From Nocardia nova SH22a (GTDB taxonomy: Bacteria; Actinomycetota; Actinomycetes; Mycobacteriales; Mycobacteriaceae), in contig NZ_CP006850.1 in NCBI RefSeq assembly GCF_000523235.1, forward strand, positions 5,270,001 through 5,334,000: DNA of 64,000 nucleotides, read 5' to 3'. Position numbers and translations under genes: made by a program. Positions 1 to 7,359 of the stretch are shown one piece after another. The notes below the pieces were generated by a model that had not been told where the DNA came from, did no database searches, and worked only from the letters and a program-made list of their open reading frames with translations. Within the stretch, counting starts at the first letter, position 1, and every line of letters begins with the position of its first letter.

Positions 1-695
1 CGGAACACCACCACGCTGTTGTCCTTGGACCCGATGCTCTCCTCGGTGGCGATCTCCACCCCGCCGTTGGCCTTGGCCTCCTGATAGGGCACCAGGAACG
101 AGGCCCAGGCGTCGACCTTGCCGGTGGCGAAGGCGGAGGCGGCGTCCTTCTGCTGCAACGGAACTCGCGTCACCTTGTCGGCCGGTATCCCGGCCTGGGC
201 GAGGGCCTTCAGCACGATGTATTCCCCCTTGCCCGCCGGGTTCACCGCGACGCGCTTGCCGACCAGATCGGCCACCGAACGGATACCCGAGGACTTGGTG
301 GCGATGATCCCGCTCTGATCCTTGCCCGCCGGATCCTGCACCGCCGCGATCCGCACCGCCACATCCTTGGACAGCGCGCCGACGACCGGACTGAATGCGG
401 CGCCGGACACATCGAGCTGTCTGGTGTTGAACAGTTTCAGCATGGAGCTGAAACCCGGTGTGGTGTTGACCCATTCGACCTTCGCTCCCAGCGGCGCCAG
501 GGCCTTGTCGAAGGTCCCGTCCCGCTTGGCCACCGCCAGCGGACCCGCGTTACCGGGATCGGCCACCTTCAGGACCAGTTCGGATCCCGGACCGGAGTCG
601 GTGGCGGCTCCGGATCCGCACGCCGCCGCCAGTGCGACGAGCGGGGCGAGCGCGAAGGCGAGACGCCGGCGGTGTGGCCTGCGCGTGCGGAACAT
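1..695 (-). CDS. ABC transporter substrate-binding lipoprotein (sulfonate/nitrate type), C-terminus outside window
   Basis: The first 231 codons of a periplasmic-type solute-binding protein are visible; the gene runs off the left edge. The N-terminus is Arg-rich, then hydrophobic, and ends in a lipobox LAAAC, so it should be a lipid-anchored surface protein. The body reads like the SsuA/TauA (NMT1) family: a LVLKVADPG start, GALSKDVAV, GIRSVADLVGKRVAV and a DAWASFLVPYQEA segment. The ATG at 695 has a GAAGAGG ribosome site about 9 nt upstream. Sulfonate, taurine or nitrate are family-typical ligands, but the true ligand cannot be told. It is divergent from the IclR gene at 977, a plausible regulator. 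Confidence 0.85.
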   Translation of the reverse strand, partial: MFRTRRPHRRRLAFALAPLVALAAACGSGAATDSGPGSELVLKVADPGNAGPLAVAKRDGTFDKALAPLGAKVEWVNTTPGFSSMLKLFNTRQLDVSGAAFSPVVGALSKDVAVRIAAVQDPAGKDQSGIIATKSSGIRSVADLVGKRVAVNPAGKGEYIVLKALAQAGIPADKVTRVPLQQKDAASAFATGKVDAWASFLVPYQEAKANGGVEIATEESIGSKDNSVVVF

Positions 696-783
696 CGTGG
701 AGCACCTCTTCCGAATTCATGACCGAAGTCGATCGCTACCCGGCGACAGTAGGGCCGCGCACGATGCGGAACGAGGTAATGCT

Positions 784-933
784 TTCCGAAGATCGGAAGG
801 CTTGACGGATCACCGAATTCCAGTGTATCTACCCATGAATCACGCCTGAACTGGTGAATTATCCTCCCGAGTCCAGACTTTCACGCAGCCTGAATCGAAG
901 GCGGTCGCGCTGAGGCTTTCCGAATAATGGAAA
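784..933. promoter_or_regulatory. Two inverted repeats in the divergent transporter/IclR promoter region
   Basis: The intergenic region holds TTCCGA-AGA-TCGGAA at 784-798 and TTTCC-GAATAAT-GGAAA at 917-933. Both have the TTCC/GGAA arms common in IclR-family operators. The second ends 43 nt before the IclR start, so autoregulation plus control of the transporter is a reasonable inference. No binding data are implied. Confidence 0.4.
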
Positions 934-976
934 TTCTCCGGGAGTCGGTGAGATCGCGCGTGTTACTGTCGCCCTC

Positions 977-1723
977 GTGGAACCCTCCGGCGTGCAGACC
1001 GTCACCCGTGCCCTGTCGGTCCTCGACTGCTTCCGCGACGGCGCCGACCGCGGCGTCTCGGAGGTGGCCCGCAGGCAGGGACTCGCGGTCAGCACCACGC
1101 ACCGGTTGCTCACGGCCCTCGTACAGGCCGGATTCCTGGAGAAGGACGAGAGTTCCAGCCGCTACCGTATGGGCGGCGCGCTGGCCGAATACGGTCAGAT
1201 CGCCTATCGCCAGCACCGCATCTACCTCGCCGAACCCGGTCTGGAACAGCTCGCCTCGACCACCGGCGCCAACGCCTCGGTAGCCATTCGCCACGGCATC
1301 CACGCCGTCCTGCTGGGCACCAGCCGCTGGCGCGAGACCGACGGCCACCGCCTCATGGGCGTCCGACTGCCCCTGCACGCCAGCGCCCTGGGCAAGGCCC
1401 TGCTCGCCTGGTCCGACACCCCCGACGACTTCCTCGCCGGACTCCCCTACGAGGAGGGCACCACCCGCTCGGTGTCCACCCCGGCCGAACTCCGCACCGA
1501 ACTCGACCGCACCCGCACCCGCGGCTACGCCTACAACGACGAGGAACTCGATCCGGGCTTCCGCACCATCGGCATGCCCATCCTCACCCCCGCCGGTGAC
1601 TGCCGATTCGCCCTGGGCCTGCGCGGAACCACCGATCTGATGATCCCCGAACGCATCCCGTTCCTGGTCGAACTGGCCAAGGTGACCGCCGCCGACATCG
1701 CCACCCGCTTCGCCGCTCCCTGA
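977..1723 (+). CDS. IclR-family transcriptional regulator
   Basis: 248 residues, the usual length for IclR regulators. The N-terminal winged helix (about residues 5-70) contains TVTRALSVLDCF, GVSEVARRQGLAVSTTHRLLTALV and SRYRMGGAL. The C-terminal effector domain has LGTSRWRE, the ASALGKALLAW motif, GYAYNDEELDPG and the AKVTAADIATRF end. The GTG at 977 gives the family-typical N-terminus. It is divergent from the substrate-binding lipoprotein at 1-695, which it may control. The ligand cannot be read from sequence. Confidence 0.93.
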   Translation: MEPSGVQTVTRALSVLDCFRDGADRGVSEVARRQGLAVSTTHRLLTALVQAGFLEKDESSSRYRMGGALAEYGQIAYRQHRIYLAEPGLEQLASTTGANASVAIRHGIHAVLLGTSRWRETDGHRLMGVRLPLHASALGKALLAWSDTPDDFLAGLPYEEGTTRSVSTPAELRTELDRTRTRGYAYNDEELDPGFRTIGMPILTPAGDCRFALGLRGTTDLMIPERIPFLVELAKVTAADIATRFAAP

Positions 1724-1793
1724 GTGCGACTGCCTCCCGACTCGCCGAACGTCGCCGGAGGCTGAAAATCACGCTCGCGCCGACGCGAAGACG

Positions 1794-2093
1794 ATGATGG
1801 CAGTCATGGAGAAGCTGACGCACACCCCGCGCCTCGTGGCCGCGATTGCCGACGCCGAACAGATCGCGCGCGAGGCCGGGCACAACTGGATCGGCGCGGA
1901 ACACGTCTTCCTCGCGATCGTCCGGGACACGGACTCGGTACCCGCCCACGTGCTGCGACGGATCGGCGTCGACCCGGCTGCCATCTCGGCGGCGCTGGCG
2001 GACACCATGAACAGCACCGACTATCGCACCCCGACCGACGACTCCCGCGATCCGGAAGGCAACCCGATCGGCCCACGGCCGGACGACGTCTGA
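1794..2093 (+). CDS. Small Clp N-terminal-domain protein
   Basis: 99 residues. One Clp-N repeat is recognisable: AIADAEQIAREAGHNWIGAEHV, FLAIVRD, then VLRRIGVDPAAI. ATPase domains are absent, so this is a stand-alone repeat as in ClpS/ClpC-adaptor-like actinobacterial proteins. The C-terminus is a polar tail rich in Asp and Pro. Starts at 1794, 1797 and 1806 are all possible because the ribosome site is weak. A role in binding Clp substrates or the Clp ATPase is a guess from the family only. Confidence 0.75.
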   Translation: MMAVMEKLTHTPRLVAAIADAEQIAREAGHNWIGAEHVFLAIVRDTDSVPAHVLRRIGVDPAAISAALADTMNSTDYRTPTDDSRDPEGNPIGPRPDDV

Positions 2094-2141
2094 ACCGCCC
2101 TCGGCGAAATCGGGCATGCGGTCCGCCCTGGACCAGGCCGG

Positions 2142-2417
2142 TCAGATGCCGAGCTTTGCCGCATAGTGGTCCAGTGCCGCGTCCCGATCAGGCACCGAGC
2201 GCACGCTGTCCGCTGGTGGAGTGATCCAGCGCAGCGACCGCCACCCCGATACCGGCCGCAGCACCCACGCGCCGTACTCCCGGTGCATCGTGTACCCGCC
2301 ACCATCGTCGCGGGGATCGCGGCTCAGCGAACGAAACAGCCGGCCCACGTGGTGACGTAGCCAGAACAGCCGGTGATGTTCAGAGCTGTCGGCGTACCGT
2401 CCCTGGGTCAATGGCAT
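2142..2417 (-). CDS. Hypothetical 91-residue protein
   Basis: No family recognised. The start is the ATG at 2417, one base after the TGA of the upstream secreted-protein gene, with GAGAGGGAA as ribosome site. It has a His/Arg-rich N-terminal half (EHHRLFWLRHHVGRLFRSL) and a C-terminal stretch with PPADSVRSVPDRDAALDHY. No membrane segment or signal peptide is present. It is translationally linked to the gene at 2419-2847 and is the last gene of the minus-strand accessory block. Confidence 0.6.
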   Translation of the reverse strand: MPLTQGRYADSSEHHRLFWLRHHVGRLFRSLSRDPRDDGGGYTMHREYGAWVLRPVSGWRSLRWITPPADSVRSVPDRDAALDHYAAKLGI

Positions 2418-2418
2418 G

Positions 2419-2847
2419 TCAGTTCCCTCTCGCGCATTCCTCGGCGGTGACGATCCGCTCCATGCTGGAGTCAACGAAGTCGAACGGGCGCCCCTGCAGG
2501 GTACCGACCGCCTGAGCCTGAACCCGCCACATTCCCGGCACGCACTTCGTCTTCACCGCGTATGTGAGCCGGGGCGACGGAATACCCGGATTACTGATCA
2601 ATGCCTGCCCCTGCCAGCCGTTGCGGGTACGAAGCTGTAAGGCGAGCCGCAACTCATGACGCTCAGGCGCGACATCGCAAGCCGCCCAGGCATTCCCGAT
2701 GATCGACCCGATCCCGACCGTCGGTTTGGTCGGCATGAACCCGAGATTGCACGACTTCGCCGCGGCGTGGGCAGGCGAGGCCGAAACGACGGTTCCCATC
2801 GATGCCGCCACGGCGGCCCCGATCATGACGATTGTTCTGATTCGCAT
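2419..2847 (-). CDS. Secreted hypothetical protein, 142 residues
   Basis: A clear Sec signal peptide (MRIRTIVMIGAAVAASMGTV ending at AHA-A) precedes a mature domain of about 110 residues with four cysteines (CNLGF, ACDV, KCVPG, EEC) that could form two disulfides. The pattern of alternating polar and hydrophobic segments suggests a small beta-sandwich; the family is not recognised. The ATG at 2847 has a strong AGGGGGAA site. It lies between small hypothetical genes on the same strand and is probably cotranscribed with them. Confidence 0.75.
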   Translation of the reverse strand: MRIRTIVMIGAAVAASMGTVVSASPAHAAAKSCNLGFMPTKPTVGIGSIIGNAWAACDVAPERHELRLALQLRTRNGWQGQALISNPGIPSPRLTYAVKTKCVPGMWRVQAQAVGTLQGRPFDFVDSSMERIVTAEECARGN

Positions 2848-2900
2848 CGTTCCCCCTGTCTTGTGTAAACCCCTGCCCGCGGGATCGTGGGCAAGTCATT

Positions 2901-3128
2901 TCAGTCGGCACTCCCACACGCATCGCGCTCGAGCTGCGGCATCGCCGCCCCGAGGGTCGCCAGCGCGAGATTGTCCTGTTCCGTGGGAGGTGTGGGTGGC
3001 AGCCCGGTCGGTTGCCATGCCCGCAAAGCGGCGAGCAGATCGTCCAATGAAGCGATCGCCGCCGACCAGTCCGCACCGGTCGTCTCGCACGGATACCGCT
3101 GCGGCAGTGGCGGTCTGGTATCTGTCAC
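2901..3128 (-). CDS. Hypothetical 75-residue protein
   Basis: Small, Pro/Leu-rich and acidic, with no recognised domain. The ATG at 3128 overlaps the stop of the gene upstream by 4 nt (ATGA), which supports the start and indicates translational coupling with the resolvase-like gene. A helical middle part (WSAAIASLDDLLAALRAW) is predicted by eye. The function is unknown. Confidence 0.6.
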   Translation of the reverse strand: MTDTRPPLPQRYPCETTGADWSAAIASLDDLLAALRAWQPTGLPPTPPTEQDNLALATLGAAMPQLERDACGSAD

Positions 3129-3478
3129 CGCGCCGCCAAAGGGTTCGGGCTGTGCCCCTCGTCGGGCGCGTACGCACCCTCCCGTTCGTAGGTCCGGTTC
3201 GCTGAGAGGTCATGGATATCGGTGAGATCGGCTAGGTCCGCGGGTATCCGGCCCCGCAGATGCATCAGATCGGGAACGATCAACAGCTCGATCCGGTGCG
3301 TGGTCACGTGATCCAGCAACGCCGCAGGCACGATCAGACTGGTGCTGCGACACAACCCGGCGTACTCGTACCCGAGCCGCGCGGCAACCTTCCGAGCCTG
3401 AAAGTCCAGCCCGGTAACGGTCTTCACCAAGTCGATACACACATAACCCATTGCGCGCGGCGGTGTTTCATCGTCCAC
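3125..3478 (-). CDS. Resolvase-N-terminal-like hypothetical protein (probably non-catalytic)
   Basis: 117 residues. The order GYVCIDLV, then DFQARKVAARLGYEYAGLCR, then a hydrophobic ELLIVPDLMHL strand and ADLADL helix resembles the fold of the serine-recombinase N-terminal domain. The catalytic Ser and its Arg partners are not in their usual places, so recombination is unlikely. The GTG at 3478 has GAGG 10 nt upstream. It sits 10 nt after the membrane protein gene and overlaps the next gene by 4 nt. The family call is tentative. Confidence 0.5.
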   Translation of the reverse strand: MDDETPPRAMGYVCIDLVKTVTGLDFQARKVAARLGYEYAGLCRSTSLIVPAALLDHVTTHRIELLIVPDLMHLRGRIPADLADLTDIHDLSANRTYEREGAYAPDEGHSPNPLAAR

Positions 3479-3488
3479 TCTGGTGTCC

Positions 3489-3707
3489 TCATCGGTAGTC
3501 GTAGGTTTCGTTCTGGTCGATGCGGCGTCGGCTCGCGGACACGGTGCGGTCTTTCGGAATCCGTTGCGGCCAGGTCACGATCGCGACGTACACGCCTATC
3601 GCGGCAACGACACAGCTGATCAGGAGGGTGATCACGATCGCTCGCTCTCGATTGCGTCTGACTGAAGTCACCCGGCGCTGAGGTGTTCGTGGTCGGGAAC
3701 CTCCCAT
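3489..3707 (-). CDS. Small single-pass membrane protein, 72 residues
   Basis: A basic N-terminus (RRVTSVRRNRER) is followed by one transmembrane helix, IVITLLISCVVAAIGVYVAI, and a short polar tail ending ETYDYR. The topology is probably N-in, with the tail outside. The start is uncertain: ATG 3707 has no good ribosome site, and a GTG 12 codons later is possible. It is the first gene of the minus-strand block. Confidence 0.55.
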   Translation of the reverse strand: MGGSRPRTPQRRVTSVRRNRERAIVITLLISCVVAAIGVYVAIVTWPQRIPKDRTVSASRRRIDQNETYDYR

Positions 3708-3802
3708 GCGATCCCCGATCCGCTCCGAAGAGCGGTCGCCCAGCGCCGGGGCCGTGATGGACGCTACGAGTTGTCTGCCGAACCAGTCCAGAAACTTGCG
3801 TC

Positions 3803-3868
3803 AGCTTTCTTGCAAAGCTCTGAACAGTGTGCAAACCGTATTCGGATACGTCATGCTGACGACGTCAG
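3803..3868. promoter_or_regulatory. Two inverted repeats upstream of the XRE-DUF5753 unit
   Basis: AGCTTT-CTTGC-AAAGCT lies at 3803-3819 and CTGAC-GAC-GTCAG at 3856-3868. They sit in the promoter region between the divergent 3707 and 3908 genes. They are plausible operators for the XRE regulator encoded at 4745-5584, by position only. Confidence 0.35.
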
Positions 3869-3907
3869 GCGAAAACCAACGCACACATCACAACAGGATG
3901 GTGAACC

Positions 3908-4237
3908 ATGCGTTTGAAGTTTCTCGGCAAAGGCGGCTCGGGCGCTGGCGGTTGTCCGACTCTCTACGCGACAGATCGCGGCAGCTACCTTGTCCAGGGT
4001 TGGGTGACCCCCGAGCATGGCAAGGTGGAGATACCGCACTTGCTGCTCGGATTCGCTGAACCGGACACCTATGTCGGCGCGCGACTGACCGACACAGGGC
4101 GTGGGACCTTCACGCTTACCGGTCACGCCGTGACCGAGCCGGGCGTGGTCGGCCAATTGACGCTCGCCGACGACGAGACTGCTATCGAAGTTCCGAAGCG
4201 CGAAAGGAAGTTCTACGGTGTTACTCCTGGAAGGTGA
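3908..4237 (+). CDS. Small hypothetical protein of the DUF6879/XRE module
   Basis: 109 residues, starting MRLKFLGKGGSG. A PTLYATDRGSYLVQGWV segment and an IEVPKRE segment match, from memory, the first gene of a widespread actinobacterial three-gene unit that continues with DUF6879 and an XRE-DUF5753 regulator. No enzymatic motif is visible. It overlaps the DUF6879 gene by 20 nt, suggesting coupled translation. The ribosome site AGGATGG is weak. The biochemical function of the family is not known to me. Confidence 0.75.
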   Translation: MRLKFLGKGGSGAGGCPTLYATDRGSYLVQGWVTPEHGKVEIPHLLLGFAEPDTYVGARLTDTGRGTFTLTGHAVTEPGVVGQLTLADDETAIEVPKRERKFYGVTPGR

Positions 4238-4748
4238 GGCATTCGACAACCTACTTCGCACATGTCGACGCGAAGCCTTCCATCTCGAGGTGAAAGACAG
4301 CTACAGCACACCCAACGAGACCGAGCCGTTCGCCAATTTCCTCGATGACGGTCCGCCGGACGACTATTCGTGGCTGCGCGACTGGCTCGACCTGGTAAAG
4401 GAGACCACCACACGCGGTGTCAGCGTGCGCCGGGCACGAGTCGTAACGGTCCCGCACACCGACTACACACGGTGGCTGCTCGACGTCTCTTTCCAAAATG
4501 CCGCGGCAGGCGAGGAAATTCGTTACCTGTCAAGGCATTTGGTCGATGCAGAGAAGCTGACTGTCGACGATTGGTGGCTGTTCGATCAGGAGTCGGTCGC
4601 GTTCACGGTGTTCGAGCCGTCCGGGGCATGGCGGGGCGGTGCGTTCACCACAGATCCGCGGATCGTCGACTATTGCGTGCAAGTGTGGAACCGCGTCTGG
4701 GACAGCGCTGTCCCGCACGCCGACTATGCGACGCTTGGTATCCGGTGA
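4218..4748 (+). CDS. DUF6879 family protein
   Basis: 176 residues. Features typical of DUF6879: an F-HLEVKDSY motif near the N-terminus, W-RDWLDLV, GVSVRRARVVTVPHTDYTRW, an EEIRYLSR segment and WWLFDQESVAFTVFEP. The protein is cytosolic, with no signal or membrane segment. It overlaps the genes on both sides (20 nt upstream; GTGA with the XRE gene). In other actinomycetes these genes accompany Scr1/Scr2-like regulatory or toxin-antitoxin-like modules; a partner role with the downstream regulator is inferred. Confidence 0.85.
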   Translation: MLLLEGEAFDNLLRTCRREAFHLEVKDSYSTPNETEPFANFLDDGPPDDYSWLRDWLDLVKETTTRGVSVRRARVVTVPHTDYTRWLLDVSFQNAAAGEEIRYLSRHLVDAEKLTVDDWWLFDQESVAFTVFEPSGAWRGGAFTTDPRIVDYCVQVWNRVWDSAVPHADYATLGIR

Positions 4749-5584
4749 CGAGTGCAGTCAACGAAGCGCGCGAAGCTCTCGGGCTCAGGCTTCGAGAGCT
4801 TCGCCGCGACGCCGGCTTGACCGGCCGCAAACTTGCCGAGCTAGCAGGTTGGCACGAGTCCAAGATCAGCAAAATCGAATACGGCCGCCAGACTCCTGCC
4901 GAAACCGATCTACGGACCTGGTGCGCGCACACCGGCAGTCTCGCTCAGCTGCCGGATCTCATGGCGACACTGCGCAACATCGAGGCCGCCTATCTCGAAT
5001 GGCGGCGGGTACTCGGCACCGGAACGCGGCGTCGGCAGAAGTTGTCGGTGAAGCTCGAAAACGAGGCGAGCGCTATGCGTTGGTACGAACCGACGATCGT
5101 GCCCGGCCTGCTGCAGACTCCGGAGTACGCTGAGGGAATCCTCCGAAAGATCATCTCCTTCTATGAGATTCCCGACGATCTCGCCGAGGGCGTGGCTACC
5201 CGGATCGAGCGCCAACGCGTCCTGTATCACGGTGATCACCGATTTTCGTTCGTGATCGCCGAGCAGGTCCTGCATACGACTGTGGGCAGCGACGCGGTGA
5301 TGATCGGCCAGCTGGACCGGCTGATGATGGTGATGGGATTACCGAGGGTCACGCTCGGCGTCGTTCCGTTGCGGGCCGCGTACGAGGCGCCGGGCACCAA
5401 TGGGTTCATCATGTTCGACAATCAGATGGTGCACGTCGAGACAGTCAGTGCCGAACTGGCGATCAACCAGCCTCGCGAGATAGCGCAGTACGGGCGTTTG
5501 TTCACTCGTCTCACCGAGTTGGCGGTTTACGGTGATGGCGCACGCCGGCTGATCCGTGCCGAGATGGAGCGTCGCCGGAGTTGA
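4745..5584 (+). CDS. XRE helix-turn-helix regulator with DUF5753 domain (Scr1-like)
   Basis: 279 residues from the GTG at 4745, whose GTGA overlaps the DUF6879 stop. An open frame continues further upstream, but those codons lie in the DUF6879 gene. Residues about 10-65 are an XRE domain (LGLRLRELRRDAGLTGRKLA, then GWHESKISKIEYGRQ-P). From about residue 100 the DUF5753 domain follows (WYEPTIVPGLLQTPEYAEG, RQRVLY, FVIAEQVL, LGVVPL, ENPREIAQY-like end). Such proteins act as DNA-binding regulators in Streptomyces development modules and are described as antitoxin-like. Confidence 0.93.
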   Translation: MTSAVNEAREALGLRLRELRRDAGLTGRKLAELAGWHESKISKIEYGRQTPAETDLRTWCAHTGSLAQLPDLMATLRNIEAAYLEWRRVLGTGTRRRQKLSVKLENEASAMRWYEPTIVPGLLQTPEYAEGILRKIISFYEIPDDLAEGVATRIERQRVLYHGDHRFSFVIAEQVLHTTVGSDAVMIGQLDRLMMVMGLPRVTLGVVPLRAAYEAPGTNGFIMFDNQMVHVETVSAELAINQPREIAQYGRLFTRLTELAVYGDGARRLIRAEMERRRS

Positions 5585-5725
5585 CCGAAAGGCACCGGGC
5601 TCCGACATCGAGAGGGCTTGGCCGCGTGCGTCGTTGGTCGCGCAGGCCACGACTTCCCGGCTCTGGCAACGGCAACGTTTGCGGAGTCGGCAATCGCGAT
5701 ACGCGCTGGGGAAGCCCCCTCGCGG

Positions 5726-7123
5726 TCACCCGGCCGGGGTGATGTGCAGCAGCCTCACCCCGTGTGCCGGGATGTCGGCGGCCGCGATCGGGCCGGTCGT
5801 GGTCCGGGCTTCACCGGACCACACGTCGCTCAGTCGGTACGGACTGCCGTTCGTGAGACTTAATGCGGCAGTGGATGTTTCGATGGTCGAAGGCTGATCG
5901 GAGGGGTTGAACAGGGCGAGGGCGACTGAACCGTTCGCGAGCCGTTTGGTCAGGATGCGGTCGTCGCCGCCTACCGGGGCCGGTGTCGCGCGCAGCGGGT
6001 CCTGGTCGATGGCGATGACCGCTCGGTTGGTCAGGAGTGCGCGTGTTCGTTCGTTCATCGTGCGGACGTCGTTGCCCGCCAGCAGGGGGGCCGACAGCAT
6101 CGCCCACAGTGAGAAGTGGGTTTGTTCCTCGACCGGGGTGAGGCTGTTCTGTACCCGCAGTGCGGTCAGTTCGGAGGACGGGAGCTGGAGGCTCCGGCCG
6201 AGGAAGTCGGCCTCCTGCGCGCTCAGGACGCCCTGTTCGGCGGCGAGCTGCGGCATACCGGTGAGGTGTGCGGCGACGAATTCGGCCATGGACAGTCCTA
6301 CGACCAGCATGTCCGGGTCGCCGAGGTAATCGCGGGCGGCGGGGGCGCGGCGGGCGGCGGCGAATTGGTCGCTGATGCCCAGGAAGCCGCGACTGTCGAA
6401 TTCGCCGAATGTCATCGGGGGCAGCGTGTTGTCCCATACCGGGATCAGATCCCCGCTGTCACGGACCACGTCGGCGATGCCCGACCAGTCGTAGGCGATG
6501 CCCGCCTCCGCGTCGTCCGAGCTGTTGGGGTTGATGCTGTATACGATCCGGCGGCCGGTGCTGTGCAACGCGTCGCGCATGGCGACGAAATCGCGGACCT
6601 GGTCGTCGTGATCGGCTTCGGTGCGGCACCAGTCGTATTTCAGGTAGTCGACGCCCCATTCGGCGAATTTTCGCGCGTCCTGGGTCTCGTGGCCGAGGCT
6701 CGCGTTGCCGGGAGTCTGTCCGCAGATCTGGTTGTACGGACTCGAGTACACGCCCAGCAGCATGCCGCGATCGTGGGCGTAGGCGGCCACTGCGGCGATG
6801 CCGTGCGGGAATCGTTGCGGATCGGCTTGCAGATCCCCGTCGGGGGTGCGTTGCGGGGCCGCCCAACCGGCGTCCAGATTCACATACCGGTAACCGGCGT
6901 CGCGCATTCCCGAAGACACCATCGCGTCGATCGTCTGGTGAATCGCGGCCTCGTTCATCGGAATTCCGGAGTTCCACGAATTCCAGCCCATCGGCGGCAA
7001 TACGGCGGGCGCATCCGCGCGGGCCGGGTCACCGGCGGCCACCGTGACACCGGCCAGCAGGGCGGCGGCCAGCGCCGCGAACCTCTTGCCGGACCTCATC
7101 GCCTTACCGTTGCACATTCCCAT
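5726..7123 (-). CDS. Secreted GH27 alpha-galactosidase (melibiase)
   Basis: 465 residues. A signal peptide (RFAALAAALLAGVTVAA, cleavage near ARA-DA) leads into a GH27 TIM barrel starting PPMGWNSWN. The nucleophile motif YLKYDWC places Asp164; the acid/base is probably Asp225 in VVRDSGDL. A beta-sandwich domain with DQDPL, ALALFNPSD and a C-terminal HGVRLL strand completes the family architecture. It should release terminal alpha-galactose outside the cell. Start 7123 is the longest; the ATG at 7099 (MRSGKRF) gives a more conventional signal peptide. It is divergent from the ferric-reductase gene and has no sugar-uptake genes beside it. Confidence 0.93.
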   Translation of the reverse strand: MGMCNGKAMRSGKRFAALAAALLAGVTVAAGDPARADAPAVLPPMGWNSWNSGIPMNEAAIHQTIDAMVSSGMRDAGYRYVNLDAGWAAPQRTPDGDLQADPQRFPHGIAAVAAYAHDRGMLLGVYSSPYNQICGQTPGNASLGHETQDARKFAEWGVDYLKYDWCRTEADHDDQVRDFVAMRDALHSTGRRIVYSINPNSSDDAEAGIAYDWSGIADVVRDSGDLIPVWDNTLPPMTFGEFDSRGFLGISDQFAAARRAPAARDYLGDPDMLVVGLSMAEFVAAHLTGMPQLAAEQGVLSAQEADFLGRSLQLPSSELTALRVQNSLTPVEEQTHFSLWAMLSAPLLAGNDVRTMNERTRALLTNRAVIAIDQDPLRATPAPVGGDDRILTKRLANGSVALALFNPSDQPSTIETSTAALSLTNGSPYRLSDVWSGEARTTTGPIAAADIPAHGVRLLHITPAG

Positions 7124-7359
7124 CCGCTATCGCATCGCACACGCTGTCCATATTCGGCCGTCGACCGGACGAACCGTTCGGCCCACTCTCGTCCATCGAC
7201 CTGAACAACGGCCGGACACCGACTGGCAATCACCTGAGAGCGCCGCATACGACCCGCGGGGCCTACCGTCCCACACGGGCGACCGGCGAGAATCTACACT
7301 CGCGACCAGTCGATCGGCACCGTACGCAGCATCAACGGGGTAGCTCGCCAGGAGGTCGC

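Noticed and set aside
3125..3478. Functional serine recombinase marking a mobile element
   Set aside because: Only a fold-level resemblance; the catalytic Ser/Arg residues and the C-terminal DNA-binding part are absent, and no att-like repeats were found around it.
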